From the NCBI GenBank assembly GCA_020726505.1, contig JAHLEZ010000046.1, forward strand, positions 207,336 through 271,335: 64,000 bases of DNA, written 5' to 3'. The position numbers and the translations under genes are program-made. Source of the DNA: Leptodontidium sp. MPI-SDFR-AT-0119. Lineage: Eukaryota; Ascomycota; Leotiomycetes; Helotiales; Leptodontidiaceae. Shown piece by piece: positions 50,311-60,119 of the stretch. Positions within the stretch are counted from its first letter, which is position 1. Each line of letters opens with the position of its first letter. Under the pieces are notes generated by a model. That model had not been told where the DNA came from. It made no database searches and saw only the letters and a list, made by a program, of their open reading frames with translations.

Positions 50311-50926
50311 GTCTGCTGAGGCACATCTCAAAGATCTCGAATCTCTCGGCGTTATGAGCGTCCTGTCCGAATGGGGCCAGAGGAATGCAGCATACTTGAG
50401 GTCAGCAGCTGAAGACAGCCATTCATTTGAAGTTGCAGCACAAGTGAACCTGATGCAAACTGGATCTCCGCTCCACCACCTCGGATGGCGGCGAGAGCAA
50501 CCGGTCTATAAAAACTCCAGAGAAAGCGCAGACTTTTATAGAGAAAAAGATGGTAGCCATGCCATCATTGAGCTGAAATTTGAGAAAGCGTCCAGCGCCG
50601 GCTACCGTAGATTTTGGACCGCTTTGGAAGAGGATTATATGATGGTCACTCATGTTTCCAAGAACTTTGCACCTGCTATTTTCACGGTTGTTGGGTTTGC
50701 TTTCAGTGATGAATCTATCGAATGGGCTCCCAAGGGGGAATCAAAGCAGTGGATACTACCGAACGGCGATAAGCAGGTCGATGCGAGGGTGACACTGAAT
50801 AGCCAGAAACTTTTAGGCTCTGGTGGCGAGACAATTGGGGTCATGTTTTGGGCTGATTTTAACGTCACAAAGAAGTTTGCCAAAGGTTCGGTACCCTACA
50901 GGTCGAAGAAGGCAAAGGATGAATAA
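43201..50926 (+). CDS. TcB-TcC-like fused toxin protein (SpvB, RHS, cargo domain), two exons, 2555 aa
   Basis: Exons 43201-49086 and 49145-50926. In Tc toxins TcB-TcC forms a hollow cocoon that holds a C-terminal cargo and docks on TcA. Residues ~45-130 are an SpvB start (GGSIGGMGEKFNVNPADGTG, then NGPFGLGWSLSESSITRKTS). Residues ~580-700 hold FG-GAP/TcB-middle repeats (DLTGDGLADIF, DMTGDGMVDLV, WPNLGYGRFG, ADIDGSGTADI). RHS/YD repeats follow to ~2170. The RHS core has YTGKERDSENGLYYYGRRYY (from ~2174) and ends in DPDG (2227-2230), where TcC proteins cut off their cargo by self-proteolysis. The cargo (~2231-2555) has a basic/acidic segment, 34 serines and a final ~200-residue domain. I start at ATG 43201; an in-frame GTG 12 bp earlier is not expected to start in a fungus. 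No RIP-like stops. No signal peptide seen. Confidence 0.9.
49087..49144 (+). other. Intron of the TcB-TcC-like gene
   Basis: 58 bp, donor GTGAGT, branch-like TGCTAAT 11 bp before the acceptor, acceptor TTCTTCAG, phase 0. It joins NSQG to WTRNYIC, giving the W-T-R-x-Y pattern usual in RHS/TcC proteins at this place. Without splicing the frame ends at 49152. Confidence 0.92.
50213..50314 (+). repeat. Serine-coding microsatellite (34 codons)
   Basis: Runs of TCATCT/TCCTCA-type hexamers followed by TCATCG hexamers, all translating as serine (residues ~2319-2352). Two repeat types side by side suggest stepwise expansion by slippage. It separates the charged segment from the last domain of the cargo and probably acts as a flexible linker. 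Confidence 0.9.
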
Positions 50927-51573
50927 TTCCTGAAAGGAAAAGGTCTAACTTCAAGGGTACGACGGTCACACCTTCCCGTCTTCGGTACTTACTGAGAAGC
51001 GAGCTCAGATAAACTTTGAGGATGTTTCAACAAGCTACGCAATGCTGTGGACCTGTGAAAAGTTCACTATAGGATAGCTTGAAAGCCCATCTAAAAATGT
51101 TCACCCAAGAGCGTTTTCCTGTGACAGAGCAACGAATTCGGAGTCTTTCAATAATTAGATCAAGACAATGCAATGCTGACTCGAAAATTACACGAATAAG
51201 GATGTTAGTTTGGTAGTGAGCTGTGCAAAATTACGAAACCACTCTGCAGGCAAACTAGGACAAGGTGCTAGTTCTAAGGTCATCAAATGAGGGAGATTGT
51301 TCTGGAAATCCCTGTAGAGAAACACCTTCTAAAGTCACCGACTCGCCAATACTAGACTCTCAAGATACCGCATCTCATTAAAATTTCAACACTAGATACC
51401 CCTTCACTTCCCGATATCTCACAATTCATCCCGCTTGATAGCTCTCTTCTGAATTTCGTGGCGAGCGGGTCTATTCTTTGGTGCCTTCGAATTCGAAGAC
51501 CGGCCACTATTGTCAAAGCGCGATCAGCAGAAGCCGGCAAAATAAGCCCTCCAGAACAACTCAACGGACATTC
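50927..51573. other. Intergenic region between convergent genes
   Basis: Normal composition, no convincing reading frame and no repeat. It holds the 3' ends of the TcB-TcC-like gene (plus) and the RNase T2 pseudogene (minus). Confidence 0.5.
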
Positions 51574-52404
51574 TTACGATTTGGGAAGATACTGGACAGT
51601 GTCTGGACAGTTGGAGGTAGCTCCGGTGTTGGCAGTGGGCACAAAGGTACCTTTTTGTAGCGAACCTTGTGTATTATAAGCGTAGTAGATCTCATAAACT
51701 ACGTCTGTGTCCTGGCATAGAAGAATAACTGGAGCGCTAAATGCGCTCTCAAGGGCCGAGTTCATGTCTGAGAGTTGGTACGAAGTGTCGGACGAGGGTG
51801 TGATGCCAGCATTTGCGAGCCACTGAAAATCTCTTCAGCTCCAAACACCCCCAAAACCCGACTGATAAATCACGGTATACGTCGAAAGACCTTGGAACAG
51901 TCTTACGTTCTTCGTAAAGAAATCCACCGCCTCCTCACCGGCCGTATAATCTGAATAACAACTTGGGCTCAGGGTCGAAATACAGGTCCCATGGGTCGCC
52001 CACTCATGATCCCAGAACTTCTCATTACTCTCGTCGTTGCTCAATCAATGAGTATCCATGAAATCAAGTACGCTCGTCTGCCCAGCGGCCGTAAGTAACT
52101 GCGTGATGTTGGTGTATACGCGCGTAGGGTCGCAATTCTCGGAACAGGTGCCATCGCAATTGTTGGGCCACAGTCCGTGAATGGTCCAAGAGTTTGAAGG
52201 ACCGGTAGCAGGGTTGGTGTCCCAGAATTGAACTTGTTGAAAGAGCCCGCCGGGTGTATTGAAGCAGCAGGAGTCGGTGGAAGTCCCGGAGCATGCGAGC
52301 TGAGAGGCGTCGTTGGAACACGATTCGACGGCGCCTGCGAAAGCGAGCGGAATGAGGCCTGCGAGTGCTGCGATGGCCAAAAGGAACTGGATGCATAATG
52401 TTTA
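51574..52404 (-). pseudogene. Secreted RNase T2, broken
   Basis: Fungal RNase T2 enzymes cut single-stranded RNA outside the cell. Both active-site segments are present: WTIHGLWP (CAS I) and HEWATHGTC (CAS II), with the usual cysteine-rich start DSCCFNTPGG and the ends GSLQKGTFVPT and QYLPKS. An intron at 51823-51873 joins STYT to WLANAGITPS; its donor is GTGATT, poor. The frame is broken by a TGA at 52045-52047 in MDTH*LSNDE, where relatives have tryptophan. The hydrophobic signal peptide (FLLAIAALAGLIPLAFA) has no ATG in frame: the only nearby ATG (52394-52396) is one base out, and a TAA lies upstream. Either change alone should abolish the enzyme. Confidence 0.82.
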
Positions 52405-52984
52405 AAAAAAAAACGTTTTAGTTGAACATAAATGTAGGAAAATGAGGGATTAAAGAAGGAATTGCAGTGGAGTTTATATACTTAAAAACATTGGCGAGGC
52501 CTGACATGATCGTCGTGAGCAACAGTACGAATGGAAAGAGTGACGAATACACCTGCATCCTAGGAAAGATACAACTGTCGATCGGCCTCGGAGCCAGAAA
52601 CAAAAGAAATCATCGAGTCCTGAAAGTAATCCATGAGAGCTGGAGTAGTGCTGTTCAAGTCGGATCACCGATATGACGTCTCACACGGGGCGTGTGTTGA
52701 GATCTCCATTGCGATTCGCTGGCCGACTCTAGTCGGCCATACGGACCAACACGACACATTAATCCTGAAGACCTTTATGCCGGTCCGGATTATGACACAA
52801 TACGCGGAAATCGTCCAAGCTTCATTTCAGTCGCGTCCAGGACGCGTCGTATTATAACAGAATACGCGGAAATTGTCCGTGCACTAACCCTAATTTTTCT
52901 CCCGATAACCCTTTTTGACTTTGACAACTCTTTCTCTTCCTGATTATAGAAAATCTAGATAGAATTATAAAATCCAATTGCCAT
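52405..52984. other. Transition from single-copy DNA to subtelomeric repeats
   Basis: No gene seen. A 17-bp sequence ATACGCGGAAATYGTCC occurs twice (about 52801 and 52862). A 10-bp CTAACCCTAA telomere-like motif lies at 52884-52893, just before the damaged OrsD-like sequence starts. Confidence 0.6.
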
Positions 52985-55790
52985 TTTTGAAATATATTTG
53001 TTTCGATCTTCCATTGCCCCTTTTAATAGCGGATTACTCTTTGTTAACTACTGTAAATCTCGTCTTTGATCCTGACGGACTGGCCCTGATCTGTAAGGCA
53101 TGCCAGTATACTTTAGCCGTGTCTAGATCTCAGGTCACCTCACACCTATAGAACAAACATTAGATCCGTCCAGAATCTCGACGGGACATAACCTTATTAA
53201 TCCGCTCTCTCAAGATTCCTAACCCGACTAATATCTATCTTCGTCCCGACAAATCGCTCGTCCACCCGCATCTCGAGGTCTACCGCGGCTATACTTGCCT
53301 TACCTATAAGTATCGGACCATTAACCTGGAAACGATGACTCGTCACGTATCTTCCTACTGCCCCCCTCCTCGTGCACTATCTACACGTCGACGGAATCTA
53401 GATGACCTCTATTAAGACGTGTAACTTTAGACCTAGGCATCTAGAGCTTCACAGAAGTATTAAATCGTTCGTAGAGTACTCACACATGACCCACTCCGGA
53501 TTTTCTCAGGCTCGTCTTATCTTGATGCCATTCATTAAAGGGAACGAGCGTACATTGCCGCCTGCGACTGAGAAGCTATACAGGAAACAGGTGTAAAAGA
53601 ACTAGAACTCACTAGCCCGTGGATAGAGCGAACTAAGTAGGCACATGTCTATAAAGGGACACAACGAGATCTACTAGTGAAAATCAGTGAGGTGCGAAAA
53701 TCTTAGTCTTATAATCAAGACTTCCCTATAGGGCACCACGAGGGCGTCAACCTCGTTAGCAAGAGAAGCGACGAACAGAAGATATAGCAGCTGATGGCGG
53801 CTCTGGACCGTGCCTTGGACCGGTGTGAGGAGACTATACGTCGTACAAGGCATCCGATTCTTTGCTGGCTTAACTCGGGATCTCGTACTCGATTCTACCA
53901 AAAGCTATTCGGATTTTTAGGCCGAGCGGCAACTCGTTAAAGATACCGGCGGCTCTTCCAGAGAATTATCCCATTCATTTTCCGAGCCTACAATATGACT
54001 CCAACTATACGCAAATCAGCGTTAGGCATATACTTTACCGGGGAGCAGTTACGCGAGCTAAGAAAAGTGTGGATAGACGATACATAGGATAATATACAGG
54101 ACGACGATACTAAAAATACACGAGACGAGGAAGGCTTTTCAAGCGATCATGACAGTGATTAGGAGGGTGAGGACGTTAAAGAAGGAGCAGACGAGGATGA
54201 AGATAGTAACGATAATAAAGATAAAGAAGATGTAAAGGAAGAGGAAGTCGAAGATAGGACTAAGAACGAGATCGTAGATGAGGATGACTTTATTAGCCAA
54301 GCGTGCGAAGACGAGGATAAAGAGGGCTGGATTTCTGACGGCAGCGAAGATTAATGCGGCTCTAACACCGACACTCCTGAGGTTAATAAGCTAACAGAAC
54401 TCGCCTTCCGCCTCAGTATCTTTTTTATTACTGAAGTTTTCACTAATAGACAACCCAGCTCCAGCTTACTCGTCTACTATTCTAGCGTTCTTAGTTGTAC
54501 TAAGAACGGCTCGTCGTTCCGGCGACCTAAGGATTATACCTCTCACTTATCCGCATTAATATATATTCAGCGCCTACTACTACTAGAATTTACTCTTCCG
54601 CACAGGGCGTATAAATATATCGGCCTGCCCCGCCGACCTCAACTTGGTCAGCTCGAGAGTCTAAACAAAATTCGTTTAGAATATATAGTTTTTGACTGTC
54701 TAACTCCGCTAAGAGAGTTCCTGAGCCTACGTGCTTTTGGGCGCAAATAGGCTCGTTTGGATACTCCTTCATTCCTAGTACGCTGGAGTAATAATAAGAG
54801 TACTCTATTTTACGACGACACTTCCATCTCTATAGAGAATTTTCGCAACTTCGGCCATAGTCTCGTTCTACACGCAGAAGCCCTGTGTAATACACTTATG
54901 TTTAACTGGCTTCCTCGAGTCGATTTAAACCGAGTAAGAGATAAGATAAGTAATACCCGTCAAGGGTATTCCTTCATTCAAGATCTAGCCAATGACCTAT
55001 CCACGGCATATCTGACCCTCTCCACTAGAGCCTGCACAGCTCAGGGCGACGGTCTTTTATAAGGAGATAAATAGGATTTCAAGGCCGTCTCCGAGTATCT
55101 AAAGATAACGGAGGCGTATTAGGGATATCTTGCGGGTATAATACTTACGCTTAGTGGGCAAGGGCCACGAGCCACTGAACTACTCAGCCTAGAATATTAT
55201 AATAGGCAGTCAAGTTAGCGCGGCGTGTATATATACAATAGCTTTATAATCTATGTGACCCGACATCACAAAACCAAGAGAAGTACTAACAATGAATTTA
55301 CAGTCGTCCGATTTCTGCCTGCGAAAGTAAGAAAGCTATTGTATTACTATTTAGTGTACATCCGACCGTTTGCGACAATACTTTAAAGAGAAACATCTAA
55401 ATATAGAGTCTCAAGTAACTTTCTCTTCTACTCACTACAAGCCCCACAGCGCCTCTGGCACTCTAAGCGCCTTATAGATATACTTGTGAAGAGTAGCACC
55501 GGGATTTTCAATAAGCCCATCAACATTCGGCTCTATCGCCAACTCTTAATTAACATCACAGAGAAATATGTCAAAAAACTAGCTAAACCTTTCAACAGGT
55601 ATAACGACTAGACCGCAAGTGCCGACCCGAATGTTATATTTACGTGGCAGAATGGCCACCGACCACGTCAACGGGGGACGACGTATAGATTAGATGGAGC
55701 TTTCCCATCATAAATACAGCCGGCTTTGCTTAACATCTACGAGTGGGCTTCGGTGGAGTGGCATCAGTACTTGGGTCACCAGAGCCGAAG
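52985..55790 (+). pseudogene. DUF3505/OrsD-like zinc-finger protein, copy A, broken
   Basis: One continuous frame of ~930 codons interrupted by many stops but no frameshift (for example 53068, 54757 and 55414 are in phase). The N-terminal zinc finger reads LICKACQYTLAVSRSQVTSH followed by L*NKH. An acidic region lies at ~54110-54350, then SALIYIQRLL, REFLSLRAFGR, SFLVRWSNN and GPRATELLSLEYYN, ending with HRPRQRGTTYRLDGAFPS and YEWAS. It is collinear with copy B but clearly diverged and more damaged. It lacks the C-terminal cysteine-rich part of copy B. Such proteins are common next to fungal telomeres; function unknown. Confidence 0.75.
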
Positions 55791-55956
55791 CGACGCGCCT
55801 ACTGGAATAAGGGTTGGCTGTCTTGGCGTCGGTTATGACATAACCCAGAGATTGTGGCACGTGCACGCGTGAGGGACGTGTCAGAAATCGCGTCGGATAT
55901 GTAATAGAAAATCATTTCCCCCCTATCTAGAGCCCTCTTTGTCACATTGACTCGAT

Positions 55957-58900
55957 ATGGAGCCCGTATCAGATCTTTTTCTTGCACGTCTCAATCTGTA
56001 TGTCGACGTAGAGGAGCAGTTATTGATCTGTGGTCCGTGTGGCTATGCTCTTGCGGTTGACCGGTCCCAGGTCACGTCCCACCTCCGCGACAAGCACAGG
56101 ACTGATCAACGAGATCGGAGTGGCCTGACGAAACACCTGAAAACTCAATATCCTCATGGGTTCCGTAATCCTGTAGAGGTTCTGTTACGGACCGATGGCT
56201 CTGATATTCACCCTCGACTTACAGTATACGAAGGCTTTTCTTGCTGTAGCTTCCGGACGATCAATTATCATGAGCTCACGAGGCATATCTCACAGCAGCA
56301 CCTGGATGGCCGGCACGCGACAAGCTCAAGGATTAGCCACCTTTTCACTTACGTCTATCTACAGACTTGGACCTATGGTGCCTCCCGGCGATACTGGATT
56401 GTCAAGAAGGATGGGAGCACAACTCGGCCGTTGGCGGATCTTGGAGTGAGTGAACATATCACGTCGGTACATGAACGAGATCGTACAAGGGCAGAGGAGC
56501 AGGCACGCGTGCATAGTGCGAGTACAGCAGCCCCTACATTCGCCGGAACACGACCGTGGATGGAGCGGACTCGATGGGAGATCACTTATCAGGGCGTCCG
56601 TTGGGATATCTTACGAGGTCTTACCGAGATGCTTTGGGGCTCTCCGCCGACGGATCACGTTCTTGGGCCTAGTTCAAACCCCGCGGATCCGGAACTCGTG
56701 AGCCCCTAAGCTGATGAGGCTAAGATTGCTCTCTTGATAGTGGCCGTTGATCATATGCTTGATCGTTGTGAGGAGACTATGCAGCACACTGGCCGTACCC
56801 TTCTCTGCTGGCTCTGAAGCACCAAGCCCCAGACGTGCTACCCCAAGCCGTTCACCTTAGTTGCGCTGAAGTCGAGCAAGAAGACGTATCGCCAACTCTT
56901 GAAGCGTTTCTTCGTCTTTACCTTTCGTGCTTACCGAATGCCCGTAGACGTACGTCGCGGCCTGACTGGCATCCGATTCAAAAAGGAGCAGCTACGCCAG
57001 ATGCGGGCGATCTGGGAGCATAGGGCATGGAGTGAAGTTGATTTTGCTCAGGGCAGATGGCCTGGATCTCGAGATGGAGGTGAGAATACTCAGGGTGGTG
57101 CGGAAGACGGAGGAGAGGGTGAAGAGGAGGAGGGAATTAGTGAGGAAGATGAGGAAGAGGCTGATGGAGATGAAGAGGATGATGAAGATGAGGAGGATGA
57201 TAAAGATGATGAAAAAATGGAGGACCGTGTTGATGGAGAACGGGAAGGTGATAATGATGACGATGGAAGCGTTGGACACAGGAGCGAAGATGAGTACCGA
57301 GAAGAAGACCGGTTTGATAACGTCGGCTCTGCTGTGGATGAGCTCCTAGAACTGGCCTTTCAGCTAAGCATCACGTTCAGTACTGAGGAGTTCGTTGACA
57401 GCCAGCCGAGCTCTAGTCTGTTGGTTTACTTTAGTGGCATTCTTGGCTTCTTACTAGACGCTCGAAGCTTCCTACCCGCCAAAAAATACACCCCGCACCT
57501 CTCTGCCCTCATTTACATCCAACGGCTGCTATTCCTAGAGTACGCCTTACTGCTCCGCCCCTATCCTCATCTTGGCATCCCTCGACGTTCGCGTTTCCAG
57601 TAGCATCAGCATTTCGACGTTATACGGCAGAGGTATATGATTACCGGTTCCCCATCTCCTTTGGAGGAGTTCTAAAGCCTCCGTGACTTCGGCCGGGTGA
57701 TAGCACGTATAGACCTACTGTCCTTCTTGCTGCGTTGGAGCGACGACGGCGAGACCGTGTCCTACGGAGACGATTTTAGTCTGACTATGGAGAGCTTTCG
57801 CGGGCTGGCTGAACACTTCCTTGTAAAGGCCGAAGATCTGTGTGACGACTTGATGTTCAGCTTGAACCCGGTGATCGATTTGGCAAAGGTCAAGGATGAC
57901 TTGACTAATACCCAATATAGGTTTTCTTTCGTTTAGCATCCAGCCAATAATCTCGCCGACGCGTATCTTGACCTGTCGGCGAAGGCTTGTACTACTCGTC
58001 GCAATGGACTCTTTCGAGACAATCGATGGGATTGGAAGGCGATTTTTTCGTATCGCAAGACGGCCGAGTCACTCCTGGAAATGATCGGAGGCGTGTTTCA
58101 AACTGATGGAGGACAGGTTACGCGAGTGTCAGAACTTACTAGCCTAGAATGTGGAAACGGCCCCTCTACGGAGCGTGGTTTGTATGTTTACAACGGGTCT
58201 ATCATTTTTATTACTCGGCATCATAAGGCTAAACGATCTACGAACCGTGAGTTCAATGTGGTTCGATTCTTGTCTGTACGAGGGGGGCAGGTTGTTTTCA
58301 AATATCTCGTTTATATTCGACGGTTCCTAGACATGTTGAGGCGGGAACAATCAAGCTGCCTTGACCCTACTCTGTCTCTCTTGTCGAGAAATTTACTCTT
58401 TCGATCGGATCAAACACCCGGTAAACCTTGGGACTCCTCCTGTTTCACTTCTATATTGAAGAAGGCTACTACGGAAGTGTGGAAGATTTCAGCCAATTCC
58501 CAGCTGTACCGCCAACTAACTATCGGGATTACTGAGAAGCATGTTCAAGAAGTACACAAACCATTTAACCGATTCGATGACAAAACTGCTGCGGCTGATG
58601 TGAACGTGGTCTTTGCTTGGCAAAGTGGGCATCGGCCCATCTAACGCGCAACGACTTACGGACTTGATGGAGCCTTTCCTGCAAAGCTGCAACTAGCGCT
58701 GCTGCGTGCGTACGAGTGGGCGTCAACTCGGTGGCACGAGTTCCTACGCCAGCCAAGCAAGGTAGTGCCTCCTTCGAGGGCTGCAACCGTACGAGAGCAT
58801 GCTCGAAGCTTGTCCCCACGCCTCTCCAAGTCGCCTGATATGCGGACTCGACCTGCCAAGCGCAAGACTCTACCTTGGCACCTCGACGAGTCACAAGACA

Positions 58901-59682
58901 AAAGGCCTACCAAGCGTAGTGCCGGGCCTAGGCGTCAAGCGCTGTCGAGCGTTAGTAATGCCTAGTACTCCCAGAGCGAGCTCCAATTCATCGATGATTC
59001 GGACGAGTCAAACGATGTTAACAATGATCCGTTGACTGACGAAGATCGCCTGCGCCAGGATAGCCTAGAATACTCTTTGAATATTATGGCGTGCGGAAGG
59101 CGCCCTGACTCATATAAGGCAATGACAGAGAAGGTCGTGGCACACTTAGAGAGGCATCTACGCTTGTGTGCTCTGTGTTGCTCTTGGCCGTAGCTCCCCC
59201 ACTCGCATACTCTGCAGAACTGCACGGACGCAGGCTCGGAATGTATAAGGGGACGTTGGGCTCGGATGGACGAGGGGATTAAGTACGAGGATAATAGGAC
59301 GATCTGTCTATACTGCTGTCTACGCGTTCTTGACTGCACTGATCCTAGCCGCCCTCATCATGATGGGTACGGGTTGGATTGGGACTGCCGGTATAGAGGA
59401 GTAATGACGGCCCTAGTTGCAAAGGCGTTCTTTGCTGAGCACGAAGAGGAGACTCTTGAGATGTTAGGTCGGTGGATGAGGAGGGACGGCATTACCTTGT
59501 CTGACAAAGTGGGATGGGGAGCATGGCCAGGAGAAGAGAATGAGGGGGTTGTCCACGAGTGGCTAGGTCAATCTGTGATCTGGTTTGGGGTTAAGGTGCC
59601 TCGAATACTTCAAGTGTTTTTCCAATTGGCCGAGGATAGTCAGGATAGGTATGAGAAGATGAGATCTAAGGGTTGGCTATAA
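55957..59682 (+). pseudogene. DUF3505/OrsD-like zinc-finger protein, copy B, broken by eight stops
   Basis: A single frame of 1241 codons from ATG 55957 to TAA 59680-59682. Premature stops occur only at 56707, 56815, 57601, 57673, 57934, 58642, 58963 and 59191, with no frameshift or intron. Domains: N-terminal CxxC...HxxxH finger (LLICGPCGYALAVD, HLRDKH); acidic stretch ~57110-57260; a central region with VTRVSELTSLECGN and RHHKAKRS; then WQSGHRPI*RATTYGLDGAF, which resembles the end of tyrosine recombinases; and a C-terminal cysteine cluster (LCALCCSWP, CLYCCLRVLDC, DCRYRGVM) like the tails of fungal telomeric RecQ helicases. Stops fit CAG/CAA/CGA to TAG/TAA/TGA. The first 250 codons are intact, so a short zinc-finger protein might still be made. 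Confidence 0.78.
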
Positions 59683-60119
59683 GCATTAGTTAATTATAAC
59701 TTTTAATATTGTAAGTAGAAAAGGTTTATCCGAGATTAGATTTGGAATTAGCGTGCTAAGGTTAGTATAAAGAGACTAAGTTGTCTTAGTTACTTGTAGA
59801 TAGGCTAGTTCTCTTAAGTTTTAAAGCTATATTGATTATGCCCCTATGTTACCCCTCGCTTAACCCCGCACCGCCAGCTTCGCTTAGCTTAGCGAGCCGC
59901 CCCCCTTTCTAATGTCAACCTATACCTTGTCGCCTCTATCTAAGCCGTTCCTTTACTTATAATAAATATAATTATAGTATTAAAAAGTCTATCCTCTATA
60001 TTCTATCCTCTATCCTATCCTCTATCCTATCCTCTATCATATCCTCTAATCAGCATGCTTAAATGCAACTGGGCCACTTTCTATTCTCCGGCCGCTGATT
60101 GGACCCTATCCAAGTTGAG
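59683..60119. other. Spacer between copy B and the helicase pseudogene
   Basis: A+T-rich with no gene seen. Includes a C-rich patch at 59850-59910 and the heptamer repeat listed separately. Confidence 0.5.
59990..60049. repeat. TATCCTC-type heptamer/dodecamer repeat
   Basis: Imperfect head-to-tail TATCCTC and TATCCTA units over about 60 bp. Short satellites of this type are common in subtelomeres. Confidence 0.8.

Noticed and set aside
50073..50357. Histidine/arginine-rich frame HRHRHR over the serine tract
   Set aside because: Out-of-frame translation of the serine microsatellite.
52418..52603. Possible signal-peptide exon upstream of the RNase T2 pseudogene (hydrophobic FPFVLLLTT)
   Set aside because: No donor/acceptor pair with a branch site would join it in frame to the RNase; a pseudogene reading is simpler.
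56992..57349. Frames on both strands over the acidic stretch of copy B
   Set aside because: Shadow translations of a GA-rich low-complexity region.
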